Source of the DNA: Flavobacteriales bacterium UBA6051
GTDB taxonomy: Bacteria; Bacteroidota; Bacteroidia; Flavobacteriales_D; Crocinitomicaceae
NCBI GenBank assembly: GCA_002427735.1
Contig: DIYP01000009.1
Coordinates: forward strand, 1-64,000
Direction: 5' to 3'
DNA length: 64,000 nucleotides
Under the pieces are notes generated by a model. That model was not told where the DNA came from and did no database searches. It saw only the letters and a list, made by a program, of their open reading frames with translations. The position numbers were made by a program, and so were the translations under genes. This document shows positions 35,108-43,596 of this stretch, piece by piece. Each line of letters begins with the position of its first letter. Within the stretch, counting starts at the first letter, position 1.

Positions 35108-35125
35108 CTATTTGAAAAGAATTTT

Positions 35126-36823
35126 TTATTTCACAATTGCAGTGAAAGATGCGTTTTCAAGATACTTGATAAACTCACGGTCTTTAGCAGCTTTCGCTTT
35201 CAAAGATCCATCTTTCGCAAATGCATTTTTCAAGTTTCCTACAATTCCTTGAAGGTTGTCTTGACGAGCAGCTGCAACAGCCATCAAATAATATCCTTGA
35301 GCAGTTTCCGCATCAGGAGAATCTCCGATAATTCCATCGATAGAATTATTTCCATTCAACAATTCAGCAAGCGCCTTGTTGAAAGATGCTTCAGATCCAA
35401 GGTTAGAAACAGCATCAGAGTAATCTCCATTTTGGATGTTTAGAACTCCTTTGTTGTAGTTCACTTCAGAACCAGCACCATTTGCTTGGTTCAAAAGATC
35501 CATTGATTTCTCACGGTCTCCTTCCATACCAGCGATAGCTCCAAGGTTATTCTTAGAAATCGGGTTGTCTTCGATACCATTTGCTTTCTCGAACTGTGCT
35601 TTCGCCTCAGCCATTTTGTTCATTTGGTACAATACAACTCCAACGTTGTTTGCTGTTCTGTAATCTTCTGGATAACGCTCCTCAGCAATCTTATAAACTC
35701 TTAATTGCTCATTTAGGTCAGTGTACAACTGCGCACAGAACAATAGCTCTTCAAGATTCAATGTATCTGGGTTAGATACTGAGTTTGCTTTCATTTCCTC
35801 ATCAGAGAATCCAGTTTCGTCATAAACTGCTACGATTTCAGCTCTACGAAGCTTAGGGAATACTTTCTTGTCAAGGTAGTTGAAAGTTTTACCCATGTCA
35901 CGCATTGCTTTTTCACGCTCAACTGGATTGCTGATTGTTTCCAAAACACGCAATACAAGATTCTTGTCATCCTCATTCATTACTGAATCAGCTTCCAATT
36001 CTCTCTTGAATCCGTCGTAATCCTCACCACTTCCTTTCTTGTTGTACATTTCGCCTTGTGCACCTTCGTGCTCAGCTTTCTTTGCAACTTTCATTGAAGC
36101 CTCAGAACCAGTGTTTGCTCTGTCTGTAGAAAGTGTGTTGTTTTTATCTTCTTCACCTTCAGGAGAAGCAAAACCTGTAACATTTACATTCTTTACTTCA
36201 ATCTTCGGGTTTGTTTGAGCATCCGCTAAGAATGCCTCATAAGCTTTGATGTCGTCGTCTTTCATTTCTGAAGACTTAACAGCATCTCTTCCTTTATCAT
36301 AGTTAATTACTGCCATGAATGTCTCCTCGGTAACACGTTGGAAAGCATCTTTAGCAACAATTACTTTGAAATCTTTATTTACCAAATATGGAGTAATGAT
36401 AGTTGCATCAGCAATTTTCATTGGCTCGATTTGATCCTTTTCTTTTTCTCCTTTGTACACTTTACCAGTTACCATAAGGTCCGTAGCTTCCATGTCTGGA
36501 GTGTAAGGAACACAATCTTCATACGTGATTTTTCCTCCTGCTTTGTACTGAATAACCTCTCCGTTTCCAGTTGCTTTTTCACCCTGTACACGAATTGACT
36601 TCAATGCAGTAGAGCCAAGCATTGGAGTAACCTCAGCCCAAGCTTTTTTGTTAATACCTTTTTCAGGGAATGTAATATCCACTTTTACGCACACAGAATC
36701 TCCGTGCATTTCCAATGGATCAGGAGTAACTGTATAATCCAAATCCTTAAGTAAGTCACAGCTTGTAGTCAGCAAACCTGCTGTAGCAACAAGTGCAAAT
36801 ACTTTGATGCTTTGCTTTTTCAT
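35126..36823 (-). CDS. OmpA-like/TPR lipoprotein
   Basis: 565 residues. Lipoprotein signal ending LLTTSC (Cys22). After a beta-rich N-terminal part (residues ~30-150) comes an OmpA-type segment (VNVTGFASPEGEE, then TLSTDRANTGS), which usually binds peptidoglycan. From ~345 onward, helical TPR repeats (AQLYTDLNEQLRVYKIAEER, YRTANNVGVVLYQMNKMAEA and similar) fill the rest. It probably links the outer membrane and cell wall and may scaffold other proteins. Single-gene unit with its own terminator. Codon use looks biased to frequent codons, in keeping with high expression. Confidence 0.8.
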   Translation of the reverse strand: MKKQSIKVFALVATAGLLTTSCDLLKDLDYTVTPDPLEMHGDSVCVKVDITFPEKGINKKAWAEVTPMLGSTALKSIRVQGEKATGNGEVIQYKAGGKITYEDCVPYTPDMEATDLMVTGKVYKGEKEKDQIEPMKIADATIITPYLVNKDFKVIVAKDAFQRVTEETFMAVINYDKGRDAVKSSEMKDDDIKAYEAFLADAQTNPKIEVKNVNVTGFASPEGEEDKNNTLSTDRANTGSEASMKVAKKAEHEGAQGEMYNKKGSGEDYDGFKRELEADSVMNEDDKNLVLRVLETISNPVEREKAMRDMGKTFNYLDKKVFPKLRRAEIVAVYDETGFSDEEMKANSVSNPDTLNLEELLFCAQLYTDLNEQLRVYKIAEERYPEDYRTANNVGVVLYQMNKMAEAKAQFEKANGIEDNPISKNNLGAIAGMEGDREKSMDLLNQANGAGSEVNYNKGVLNIQNGDYSDAVSNLGSEASFNKALAELLNGNNSIDGIIGDSPDAETAQGYYLMAVAAARQDNLQGIVGNLKNAFAKDGSLKAKAAKDREFIKYLENASFTAIVK

Positions 36824-36902
36824 AAGTAAGTTAAATAAATTCTAATTCAAATTTCAACTGCAATTATACACAAATTTTTCGTATTAAATTGGTGCGAATA
36901 GA

Positions 36903-37415
36903 TTAATAATACGGGCGTATTTTAAATTCGCTCTCCACGATTTCAGTTTTGTCTTTACAATCTTTAAGTAACTGCTCCACTGTAGAATGCGTCAAAGGAT
37001 CTTCGAAGGAACTTTCTAAATCGTTTAAGGGTTGTAAAACAAATTTTCGCTCATGGAATCTTGGGTGAGGAACGGTAAGCATACTTTCGTTAATGACGTC
37101 CTTCCCAAAAAAAATGATGTCGATATCGATCGTTCTTGAAATATAGCCTGAATTCGAACGAATACGTCCTAAATGCTCTTCAATCAGATTGATGTGCTCA
37201 AGTAATTCTAAAGCAGTGAGGTTTGTCTTGAGTATCAGGCAAAGGTTCAGAAATTTTGTTTCAGCCTTGAAACCGATAGGAGGCGTTTCGTAAACGCGAG
37301 AAATTTTCTCAATGCTTCCAATCTTTTCGAGTGCAATACAGGCATTGGATAGATGTTTTTCTCGATTGCCTAGATTGCTTCCTAAACTCAGAAACGCATT
37401 GGTTAATCTTTCCAT
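36903..37415 (-). CDS. folK: 6-hydroxymethyl-7,8-dihydropterin pyrophosphokinase FolK
   Basis: 170 residues. Transfers pyrophosphate from ATP to the pterin in folate synthesis. The N-terminal LSLGSNLGNREKHL, the central PPIGFKAETKFLN, and the catalytic acidic pair in SRTIDIDIIFFG with PHPRFHERKFVLQPL are all present. Its start overlaps the end of gldD by 13 bases; last gene of the mutY-ssb-gldE-gldD-folK run. Confidence 0.96.
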   Translation of the reverse strand: MERLTNAFLSLGSNLGNREKHLSNACIALEKIGSIEKISRVYETPPIGFKAETKFLNLCLILKTNLTALELLEHINLIEEHLGRIRSNSGYISRTIDIDIIFFGKDVINESMLTVPHPRFHERKFVLQPLNDLESSFEDPLTHSTVEQLLKDCKDKTEIVESEFKIRPYY

Positions 37416-37972
37416 TTAAAGCTATTGATCATGTGTTCAAGATCTACTTTTAAGTAATCGAGACTAGGCTTGAGAGAGTCATAGTTCGGGACAGAATTGA
37501 AATATACAACACCACTTACGAATTGATCAACGGAATCCGTTAGGTAAAACTGAAATGGTGAAGCAACATCTCCCTGAAGCTCGAAAAAAGTACAATAAAC
37601 ATCATTTTCCGGGACCAGTATCTTCCAATCGTTTATGGCGGAGGCCATTACCTTATGTTCATCAATTTTATCATTGACGAAATTTACATACGCTGATAAC
37701 GGATCTGTCATTTCTATGTATGAAAGGTGTACGGAACCGTTGAGAGGTCCCAGATCAATATCCTTATGACAAGTGGCCCCATTTTCGTCGTTCACAGGTT
37801 TTACCGTATAAATCTCTGGTGTTTCAAGGATGTAGGGGCAATCATCTTCGTACGCCGCATAAGCATGTTCAGGTAAATCTAATCGAAGATATGTTGGTGG
37901 TTTAGGTACGTAGTTTTCCTCCTCACACGCAATCAAGGTAAAAACGGCTAGAACTAAAATAAAATATCTCAT
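37403..37972 (-). CDS. gldD: Gliding motility lipoprotein GldD
   Basis: 189 residues. Lipoprotein signal ending TLIAC (Cys16). Conserved start YVPKPPTYLRLDLPEHAY and C-terminal half match the GldD family, which is required for gliding in F. johnsoniae. It overlaps gldE by 4 bases (ATGA) and folK by 13, so translational coupling is expected. Confidence 0.92.
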   Translation of the reverse strand: MRYFILVLAVFTLIACEEENYVPKPPTYLRLDLPEHAYAAYEDDCPYILETPEIYTVKPVNDENGATCHKDIDLGPLNGSVHLSYIEMTDPLSAYVNFVNDKIDEHKVMASAINDWKILVPENDVYCTFFELQGDVASPFQFYLTDSVDQFVSGVVYFNSVPNYDSLKPSLDYLKVDLEHMINSFKWKD

Positions 37973-39306
37973 GTTTCTGGTGCTAATTTTACGGCTTTGA
38001 TCATTTTAATTCGCTTCTTATCACTCGATTCAACAATCAATTTTAAGTTGCCGACTTCCACATATTCATTGTTTTTGAGGATTCTCCCTGCTATTTCAAT
38101 AATAAAGCCGCCCAATGTTTCTGCAGTCTTGCTGTTAAACTCACTATCCTGCCCATCAATATCCATAACTTTGTAAAAGTCGATCAATGCCGTTTTTCCT
38201 TCAAACAGATAGTTGTGTTCATCGATTTTTGTGTACACTACTTCTACGTCATCAAATTCGTCAGTGATCTCACCTACAATTTCTTCAAGAATATCTTCCA
38301 ACGTAACTATACCACTTGTTCCACCATATTCGTCGACGACCATAGCAAGATGAAAGCGTTTTTCCTGAAATTCTTTCAAGAGGTCATCAATTTTCTTGTT
38401 TTCAGGAACGAAAAAAGGCTTCCTGATCAGGCTTAACCAATCAATGGTTTCCTCCTTGCCTAAGTCCGGTAAAAGGTCTTTAATGAATAAGACTCCACGG
38501 ATATTATCAAAATTTTCTTCGTAAACCGGAATACGGGAATGCCCGCACTCTAGAATTTTTTCCATAACACCTTCAAAGCTTGTTGATGCTTCTATAGCGT
38601 TAACATCCATTCTTGGTTTCATTATTTGTCGCACTTCCGTGTTACCAAACTTAACGATACCTTCCAGAATTTTATGGTCGCTGTCTTCTTCTCCCGATTC
38701 TTTGGTTAAGGCAAGTGCTTGCTCCAATTCGTCAGATGAGATGTCTATTTTTCCTTTTCTCGCCCTTTTTTGGATGAGTTCGGTTCCTTTTACAAGGCCA
38801 GATCTAATCCAGGATACAGGAGGTGTTTTATCCAGGTAGTAAAGAGATCTTCCCATCATTTTAGAGAAGCGCCGTGCGTTCTTTGTAGCGTATATTTTAG
38901 GGATTACTTCCCCCAATAAAAGAAGGACAAGTGTAATGACTACGACTTCAACAAAAAAGTGCACAGCTGCAGTTTCTTGCGCAGGCGGATATACTTTTGA
39001 GAGTAGTGCACTTGAGAGTATTACAATGCCAACATTTACAAAGTTGTTTGAAATTAAGATGGTAGCCAGCAAATGTTTTGGCTTTTTCAACAATTTGGTA
39101 ACGATATCGGCCTTTTTGCTTTCATCTTCCTTCAGTGATTCTTTGTCTGTTGGACTTAATGAAAAAAAGGCGGCTTCAGATCCTGATATTAATGCTGAAG
39201 CAAGAAGTAAAACGCAGAGTACGGACAGAAGAATGATTTCGACGGTTCCGAAACCGGCATAACTGATTGCCCCTTCAAGGGGCATACTACTCGGAGGTTC
39301 TATCAT
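37969..39306 (-). CDS. gldE: GldE, CNNM/CorC-type membrane protein
   Basis: 445 residues. An N-terminal CNNM (DUF21) domain with about four transmembrane segments (residues ~20-185), a CBS-domain pair (~215-340, with VVDEYGGTSGIVTLEDILEEI) and a CorC/HlyC domain at the end. Relatives act in magnesium or cobalt handling, and GldE can partly support GldD function in F. johnsoniae. It lies between ssb and gldD in the conserved order. Confidence 0.92.
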   Translation of the reverse strand: MIEPPSSMPLEGAISYAGFGTVEIILLSVLCVLLLASALISGSEAAFFSLSPTDKESLKEDESKKADIVTKLLKKPKHLLATILISNNFVNVGIVILSSALLSKVYPPAQETAAVHFFVEVVVITLVLLLLGEVIPKIYATKNARRFSKMMGRSLYYLDKTPPVSWIRSGLVKGTELIQKRARKGKIDISSDELEQALALTKESGEEDSDHKILEGIVKFGNTEVRQIMKPRMDVNAIEASTSFEGVMEKILECGHSRIPVYEENFDNIRGVLFIKDLLPDLGKEETIDWLSLIRKPFFVPENKKIDDLLKEFQEKRFHLAMVVDEYGGTSGIVTLEDILEEIVGEITDEFDDVEVVYTKIDEHNYLFEGKTALIDFYKVMDIDGQDSEFNSKTAETLGGFIIEIAGRILKNNEYVEVGNLKLIVESSDKKRIKMIKAVKLAPET

Positions 39307-39321
39307 TTTCGTTCAATGAAA

Positions 39322-39771
39322 TTAAAACGGTAAATCGTCATCTTCCTTATTTAAGATATCGTCTACTTTGGATGGTTGTTCAGGAGTTCCTTGAGAGCTA
39401 TAGGGTGCAGCGCTTGTTTCTTGACGATTGTCGGCGGGTCTCGAAAGAATCGTCATTTCATCTGCAACGACTTCGGTTGTGTAACGAGTATTTCCTTCTT
39501 TATCTTGCCATGAACGCTTTTTCAACTTTCCTTCAATGTAAACCTTACTTCCTTTTCGAACATATTTCTCTACCACTTCGGCAAGTCCTCTCCAAACTAC
39601 AATGTCGTGCCAGTCAGTATTCTCAACTTTCTGTCCAGTATTTCTATCTGTATACACTTCGGAAGTCGCAATTGGGAAGTTGGCAACAACTGCGCCGTTT
39701 TCCAAATGTCTTACCTCAGGGTCTTTACCGAGGTTACCTATCAAAATAACTTTGTTTACACTTCCAGCCAT
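39322..39771 (-). CDS. ssb: Single-stranded DNA-binding protein
   Basis: 149 residues. An OB-fold of ~105 residues starting AGSVNKVILIGNLGKDPEVR, then a short flexible linker and the acidic tip DDDLPF that recruits repair and replication enzymes. It follows mutY by ~45 bases. Confidence 0.97.
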   Translation of the reverse strand: MAGSVNKVILIGNLGKDPEVRHLENGAVVANFPIATSEVYTDRNTGQKVENTDWHDIVVWRGLAEVVEKYVRKGSKVYIEGKLKKRSWQDKEGNTRYTTEVVADEMTILSRPADNRQETSAAPYSSQGTPEQPSKVDDILNKEDDDLPF

Positions 39772-39818
39772 GTTTTTTTGTCTGTTTTAAAAGAATATTA
39801 AATGTACAAAAAAATCCA

Positions 39819-40835
39819 TCAATCAATGGTGTTCTCTTCGAGGTAACGATCAACGAGTCTCGGGAGTGGATAGTCCTGTATTTTTTCATGTTCAATCTCT
39901 ATCCAATGTTCCTTTCTTTCTTCGGGAAGGAAGGGGTAGTGGTGAAATACTGTATGAATTCGTTGATGACTGAGCACGTGAATAATTTCTGCAGACTCAC
40001 GGCTTTGATTATCGCGTAGAGAACTTATCGCTGAATTATCATTCGTATCAAATTCTTCAAGCGGAAACTGAAACATATTTTGCCAAATTCCTTTCTCCGT
40101 TCTCTTTTCAATCAAAGTTTTTCCTTGATCGGAGAATACTTTGAAATGAAAGAAGCGGTTTCGAACTTTTGTTTTCTTGCTTTTAACTGGTCGATTGGTA
40201 ATTGTTTGTTTTGCTCTCGCCAAGCACATTTCTGTTAAGGGACAATCTTCGCAAACAGGTTTTGGTGTGCATATCAGTGCTCCCAGTTCCATAATTGCTT
40301 GGTTGTGCTCTCCAGGTTGTTCGCTGCTGATCAATTCATCCGCGAGTTTCTGGAATTCTTTAACTCCTGCAGTGCTATCCATAGGGGTATCGATGTCAAA
40401 AACTCTACTTAACACTCTGTAAACATTTCCGTCCACCACGGCTTGTACTTCGCCAAAAGCAAAAGATGCAATGGCAGCTGCTGTATACTTTCCAACACCT
40501 TTCAGCCCGAGTATTTCTTTAAACGTCTGAGGGAACTTTCCATCTAATTCATTCTGAATGAATTTTGCTGAAAAATGAAGGTTTCGTGCGCGGCTATAAT
40601 AACCAAGCCCCTGCCAATCGTTTAAGACATCAATTTCTTGCGCATTTGCCAGATCCTTAACAGTTGGGTAATGGCGCACAAACTTTTCGTAATATGCCAT
40701 TCCTTGATCTACTCGGGTCTGTTGAAGTATGATCTCAGACAGCCAAATTAAATAAGGATCAGTCGTTTGCCTCCATGGAAGGTTTCTTCCGTTTTGTCTA
40801 TACCAATTCGTGATTAATAGAGAAAAATTGCTCAT
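39819..40835 (-). CDS. mutY: A/G-specific adenine glycosylase MutY
   Basis: 338 residues. Removes adenine opposite 8-oxoguanine. Glu34 (WLSEIILQQT) and Asp135 (VVDGNVYRVL) are the catalytic pair, with the helix-hairpin-helix LKGVGKYTA before Asp135. The iron-sulfur cysteines are Cys189, Cys195, Cys198 and Cys204. The first spacing is C-x5-C, one residue shorter than the C-x6-C of E. coli MutY. A C-terminal NUDIX-like domain follows. First gene of the run with ssb and gldE. Confidence 0.95.
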   Translation of the reverse strand: MSNFSLLITNWYRQNGRNLPWRQTTDPYLIWLSEIILQQTRVDQGMAYYEKFVRHYPTVKDLANAQEIDVLNDWQGLGYYSRARNLHFSAKFIQNELDGKFPQTFKEILGLKGVGKYTAAAIASFAFGEVQAVVDGNVYRVLSRVFDIDTPMDSTAGVKEFQKLADELISSEQPGEHNQAIMELGALICTPKPVCEDCPLTEMCLARAKQTITNRPVKSKKTKVRNRFFHFKVFSDQGKTLIEKRTEKGIWQNMFQFPLEEFDTNDNSAISSLRDNQSRESAEIIHVLSHQRIHTVFHHYPFLPEERKEHWIEIEHEKIQDYPLPRLVDRYLEENTID

Positions 40836-40862
40836 TGAGGGAAAAAACCGAAAATTTTAAGA

Positions 40863-40870
40863 CAAAAGTA
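40863..40870 (-). promoter_or_regulatory. Putative mutY promoter (-7 element)
   Basis: The minus strand reads TACTTTTG, a perfect TAnnTTTG match 27 bases before the mutY start. It lies only 23 bases from the divergent HU box, so the two polymerases would compete. Confidence 0.5.
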
Positions 40871-40893
40871 ATTATTAAATGAAAAGAGAACTT

Positions 40894-40901
40894 TAATTTT
40901 G
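40894..40901 (+). promoter_or_regulatory. Putative HU promoter (-7 element)
   Basis: TAATTTTG is a perfect TAnnTTTG match 45 bases before the HU start codon. No clear -33 box. Confidence 0.5.
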
Positions 40902-40945
40902 CCGCCAATATTAAACTAAAGTAAATACCAAAAAATCAAGGAGAT

Positions 40946-41236
40946 ATGACAAAAGCAGATATTGTAACGAACATTGTTGAAGAAACTGGTTTAGAAAGAG
41001 TTGAGGCATTGAAAGCTGTTGAGGCGTTTATGACCACAATTAAGTCTTCTTTGTCACAAGGGCAGAATGTATACCTAAGAGGTTTCGGAAGCTTTGTTGT
41101 TAAAGAAAGAGCTGAGAAAACAGGACGAAACATTTCGAAGAATACTGCAATTATCATCCCTGCACACAATATCCCTTCATTCAAGCCTGCAAAGACATTT
41201 GTAGAGGACGTTAAGTCGAATGTTAAGGTAAAATAA
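40946..41236 (+). CDS. HU-family DNA-binding protein
   Basis: 96 residues. The helical base and the DNA-binding arm (GRNISKNTAIIIPAHNIPSF) are intact. A small nucleoid protein acting as a dimer that bends DNA. The local order HU - small basic protein - rng recurs in Bacteroidota. Transcribed from its own promoter and followed by the terminator at 41286-41334. Confidence 0.95.
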   Translation: MTKADIVTNIVEETGLERVEALKAVEAFMTTIKSSLSQGQNVYLRGFGSFVVKERAEKTGRNISKNTAIIIPAHNIPSFKPAKTFVEDVKSNVKVK

Positions 41237-41278
41237 TTGAAAGATTCGATTGAGAAGCGACTTTTCGATTGAATTTGT

Positions 41279-41286
41279 TACTTTTG
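41279..41286 (+). promoter_or_regulatory. Promoter -7 element for the small ORF - rng - recX operon
   Basis: TACTTTTG is a perfect TAnnTTTG match. Its last G is also the first base of the following terminator stem, so +1 would fall inside that stem's left arm. No -33 TTTG at a usual distance. Confidence 0.55.
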
Positions 41287-41334
41287 CACTCTCGTATGCC
41301 GAACATGATCGGATTTTCGAGAGTGCTTTTTTTT
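41286..41334 (+). terminator. Terminator of HU overlapping the next promoter
   Basis: GCACTCTCG (41286-41294) pairs with CGAGAGTGC (41318-41326). An inner CCGA/TCGG pairing closes the loop, and eight T follow (41327-41334). It ends HU transcripts. A transcript starting from the TACTTTTG box would lack most of the left arm and pass. Confidence 0.85.
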
Positions 41335-41396
41335 CCAACTATGGAAGAAAAGCCTCACTAAGAAGCATTTAAGAGTTTAATAAAATATAAAGAATT

Positions 41397-41489
41397 ATGC
41401 CAAGCGGTAAAAAAAGAAAAAGACATAAGATGTCTACTCACAAGCGTAAGAAAAGACTAAGAAAAAACCGTCACAAGAAGAAGAAGTAA
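41397..41489 (+). CDS. 30-residue basic protein of the AURKAIP1/COX24 (bS22/mS38-like) type
   Basis: The ATG at 41397 opens a 30-codon frame, MPSGKKRKRHKMSTHKRKKR followed by LRKNRHKKKK, ending in TAA at 41489. The pattern RHKMSTHKRKKRLRK resembles the COX24/AURKAIP1 C-terminal domain of the small-subunit protein mS38 and the actinobacterial protein bS22. It is therefore probably a ribosome-bound peptide. It lies between HU and rng, as in many Bacteroidota genomes. Too short for common gene finders. The match is from memory of the motif; I could not search. Confidence 0.75.
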   Translation: MPSGKKRKRHKMSTHKRKKRLRKNRHKKKK

Positions 41490-41566
41490 TCTTCTCATTT
41501 GATATTCTTAGAAACTTAGTGGATGTATCCGCTAAGTTTTTTACGTATTTATAAAATTAGGCTTTC

Positions 41567-43111
41567 ATGAGTTTAGAATTAGTAGTCGATGTCCGCAAAA
41601 GCGGCGTCTGGCTTGCTCTGCTCAATGACGGAAAGCTTATTGAGTTGCATGAAGAACAGGGGAATAATGAATTCTCCGTAGGTGATATTTACCTTGGGAA
41701 GGTACGAAAAGTAGTTCCTAGTCTGAATGCCTCATTTGTAGATGTCGGCTATGATAAAGATGCGTTTTTGCATTATTTGGATCTAGGCCCTCAATTCAAC
41801 TCACTTAATAAGTTTTCGCGTGACACATTGCGTAACAAGCAGAATGTTGCCGATTTGCAATATTTCAAGCAAGAGAATGATATTCCGAAAGATGGAAAAA
41901 TCAATAATGTAATATCTTCTTCTGCTCCAATTTTAGTGCAAGTAGCGAAGGAACCAATTTCGTCAAAAGGTCCTCGTCTCTGCGCTGAAATTACCCTCGC
42001 TGGAAGGTTTCTTGTTCTTGTACCTTTTTCAAACAAGATCAGCATTTCTCAAAAGATCAAAGATCAAGAGGAGAGAGATCGTCTGAAAGACGTGATGAAA
42101 AGCATTAAGCCAAAGAATTTTGGTGTCATTATTCGCACAGTAGCTCAGGGTAAAAAAATTGAACTACTTGATCAGGATTTGAATAATCTCCTGGCCAAGT
42201 GGAAAAAAATGCACGCCAATCTCAAAGGGGCGAAACCACCAATGAGAATTCTTGGTGAAATCGATAAGACTTCATCCATTTTACGTGATTTGTTGAATGC
42301 CGATTTTTCGAACATTCACGTGAATGATGCAGCGTTAGCTGAGAGCTTGAAAGAATATGTTTCTGACATTGCACCGGGGCGAGAAAAGATCATCAAGAAG
42401 TATGATGGTAAACTGGACATTTTTGAAAAGTTTGGCGTTAGTCGACAAATCAAAGCGTTGTTTGGTAAGAAAGTGCCATTGCCAAGTGGTGGTTACTTGA
42501 TTATAGAGCACACTGAAGCAATGCATGTTGTGGATGTGAACAGTGGTAATCGCAAAGGAGCAGACGGTCAAGAGAATAATGCTTTGGCTACTAACCTTGA
42601 GGCGGCGGAAGAGATTGCACGGGTTCTTCAACTCCGCGATATGGGGGGAATTGTGTGTATTGACTTTATCGATATGCATGAGCGCGCGAACAATAAACAA
42701 CTGCATGCCACGCTAAAGGCGGCGATGAGTAAGGATCGTGCAAAGCATAACATCATTCCTCCTTCAAAGTTTGGAGTGGTGGAGATTACTCGTCAACGCG
42801 TTCGTCCTCAAACGAATATCATCACTGCAGAAGTGTGCCCAACGTGTAATGGAACTGGAGAAGTGCAAGCATCAATTCTTTATGCAGAAGAAATCGAGAA
42901 TAACCTTGATTATTTAGTTTCTCGTGGAGAAAAAGGAATCGCATTACTTGTTCATCCTTATCTAGAGGCTTATTTCAAAAAAGGAATTATTTCAAGACAG
43001 GTAAAATGGTTGTTTAAATACAAGACATGGATTCCTGTTAGAGGACTTTCTTCTAAGCACTTGTTGCAATATGCATTTGTGAATAAAAGCAACGATGAGA
43101 TAACGCTCTGA
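41567..43111 (+). CDS. rng: Ribonuclease G/E family protein
   Basis: 514 residues. Single-strand-specific endoribonuclease in rRNA 5' end maturation and mRNA turnover. It has an S1 domain near the start, the catalytic metal site (DVNSGN and IVCIDFIDM) and the zinc-link CPTCNGTG for dimer or tetramer formation. There is no long RNase E-type C-terminal scaffold. Its stop and the recX start overlap (TGATG). Confidence 0.95.
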   Translation: MSLELVVDVRKSGVWLALLNDGKLIELHEEQGNNEFSVGDIYLGKVRKVVPSLNASFVDVGYDKDAFLHYLDLGPQFNSLNKFSRDTLRNKQNVADLQYFKQENDIPKDGKINNVISSSAPILVQVAKEPISSKGPRLCAEITLAGRFLVLVPFSNKISISQKIKDQEERDRLKDVMKSIKPKNFGVIIRTVAQGKKIELLDQDLNNLLAKWKKMHANLKGAKPPMRILGEIDKTSSILRDLLNADFSNIHVNDAALAESLKEYVSDIAPGREKIIKKYDGKLDIFEKFGVSRQIKALFGKKVPLPSGGYLIIEHTEAMHVVDVNSGNRKGADGQENNALATNLEAAEEIARVLQLRDMGGIVCIDFIDMHERANNKQLHATLKAAMSKDRAKHNIIPPSKFGVVEITRQRVRPQTNIITAEVCPTCNGTGEVQASILYAEEIENNLDYLVSRGEKGIALLVHPYLEAYFKKGIISRQVKWLFKYKTWIPVRGLSSKHLLQYAFVNKSNDEITL

Positions 43112-43596
43112 TGTCTCAGGGTAGTAAATACTCATTACTGGAGGTCAAATCCAAATTGGAAGCACTTTGTGCCTATCAAGAACGCTGTTCGCACGAGTTG
43201 GATCAAAAAATGAAATTGTGGGGAGTCGATTACGAAGACCGTAATCGACTTCTTGCGCATTTAATCGAGTATAACTTCCTGAATGAAGAACGGTTTGCTG
43301 AGGCTTTCGTTTCCGGAAAGGTCAATATCAAAAAGTGGGGACGCATAAAAATACGTCAACACCTTAAGCAGAAATTCATCTCTGATTATTCCATTAAAAA
43401 AGGTTTAGAGAGTATTAACCAAGAGGTATATTGGAACAATCTTCGTGGACTTACGGAAAGAAAGCATGCAGCGCTTTCCAGTGAGCCTGACGGTTACCCT
43501 AAAAAAGCAAAAATCTATCGCTTCCTATCCTCCAAAGGATATGAAACAGATTTAATCAAAGAAATCGTAGAAGAGGTTCTGAACGACTTCTCTTAA
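43111..43596 (+). CDS. recX: RecX regulatory protein
   Basis: 161 residues, helical, with the repeated three-helix modules of RecX (RCSHELDQKMKLWGVD, then LLAHLIEYNFLNEERFAEAF). Modulates RecA filaments by direct binding. It is coupled to rng here rather than recA. Its stop overlaps the convergent DUF1214 stop in TTAA. Confidence 0.92.
   Translation: MSQGSKYSLLEVKSKLEALCAYQERCSHELDQKMKLWGVDYEDRNRLLAHLIEYNFLNEERFAEAFVSGKVNIKKWGRIKIRQHLKQKFISDYSIKKGLESINQEVYWNNLRGLTERKHAALSSEPDGYPKKAKIYRFLSSKGYETDLIKEIVEEVLNDFS

Larger units (their letters stand above)
34719..35125. other. Intergenic region of 407 bases (leader, promoter and a terminator)
   Basis: It holds no ORF that I can support. From left to right it contains the structured leader of the cargo gene (34719-34863), the promoter of that gene (34870-34901), about 150 bases of AT-rich sequence in which I see nothing, and the terminator of the OmpA/TPR lipoprotein gene (35080-35107). 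No tRNA-like cloverleaf was found. Confidence 0.7.

Noticed and set aside
34719..35125. Possible tRNA or small RNA in the largest intergenic gap
   Set aside because: No cloverleaf and no conserved anticodon arm could be found; promoter and terminator explain most of the gap.
39267..39749. 160-residue plus-strand ORF over ssb and the gldE 5' end
   Set aside because: It reads antisense through two conserved genes and has no recognisable motif.
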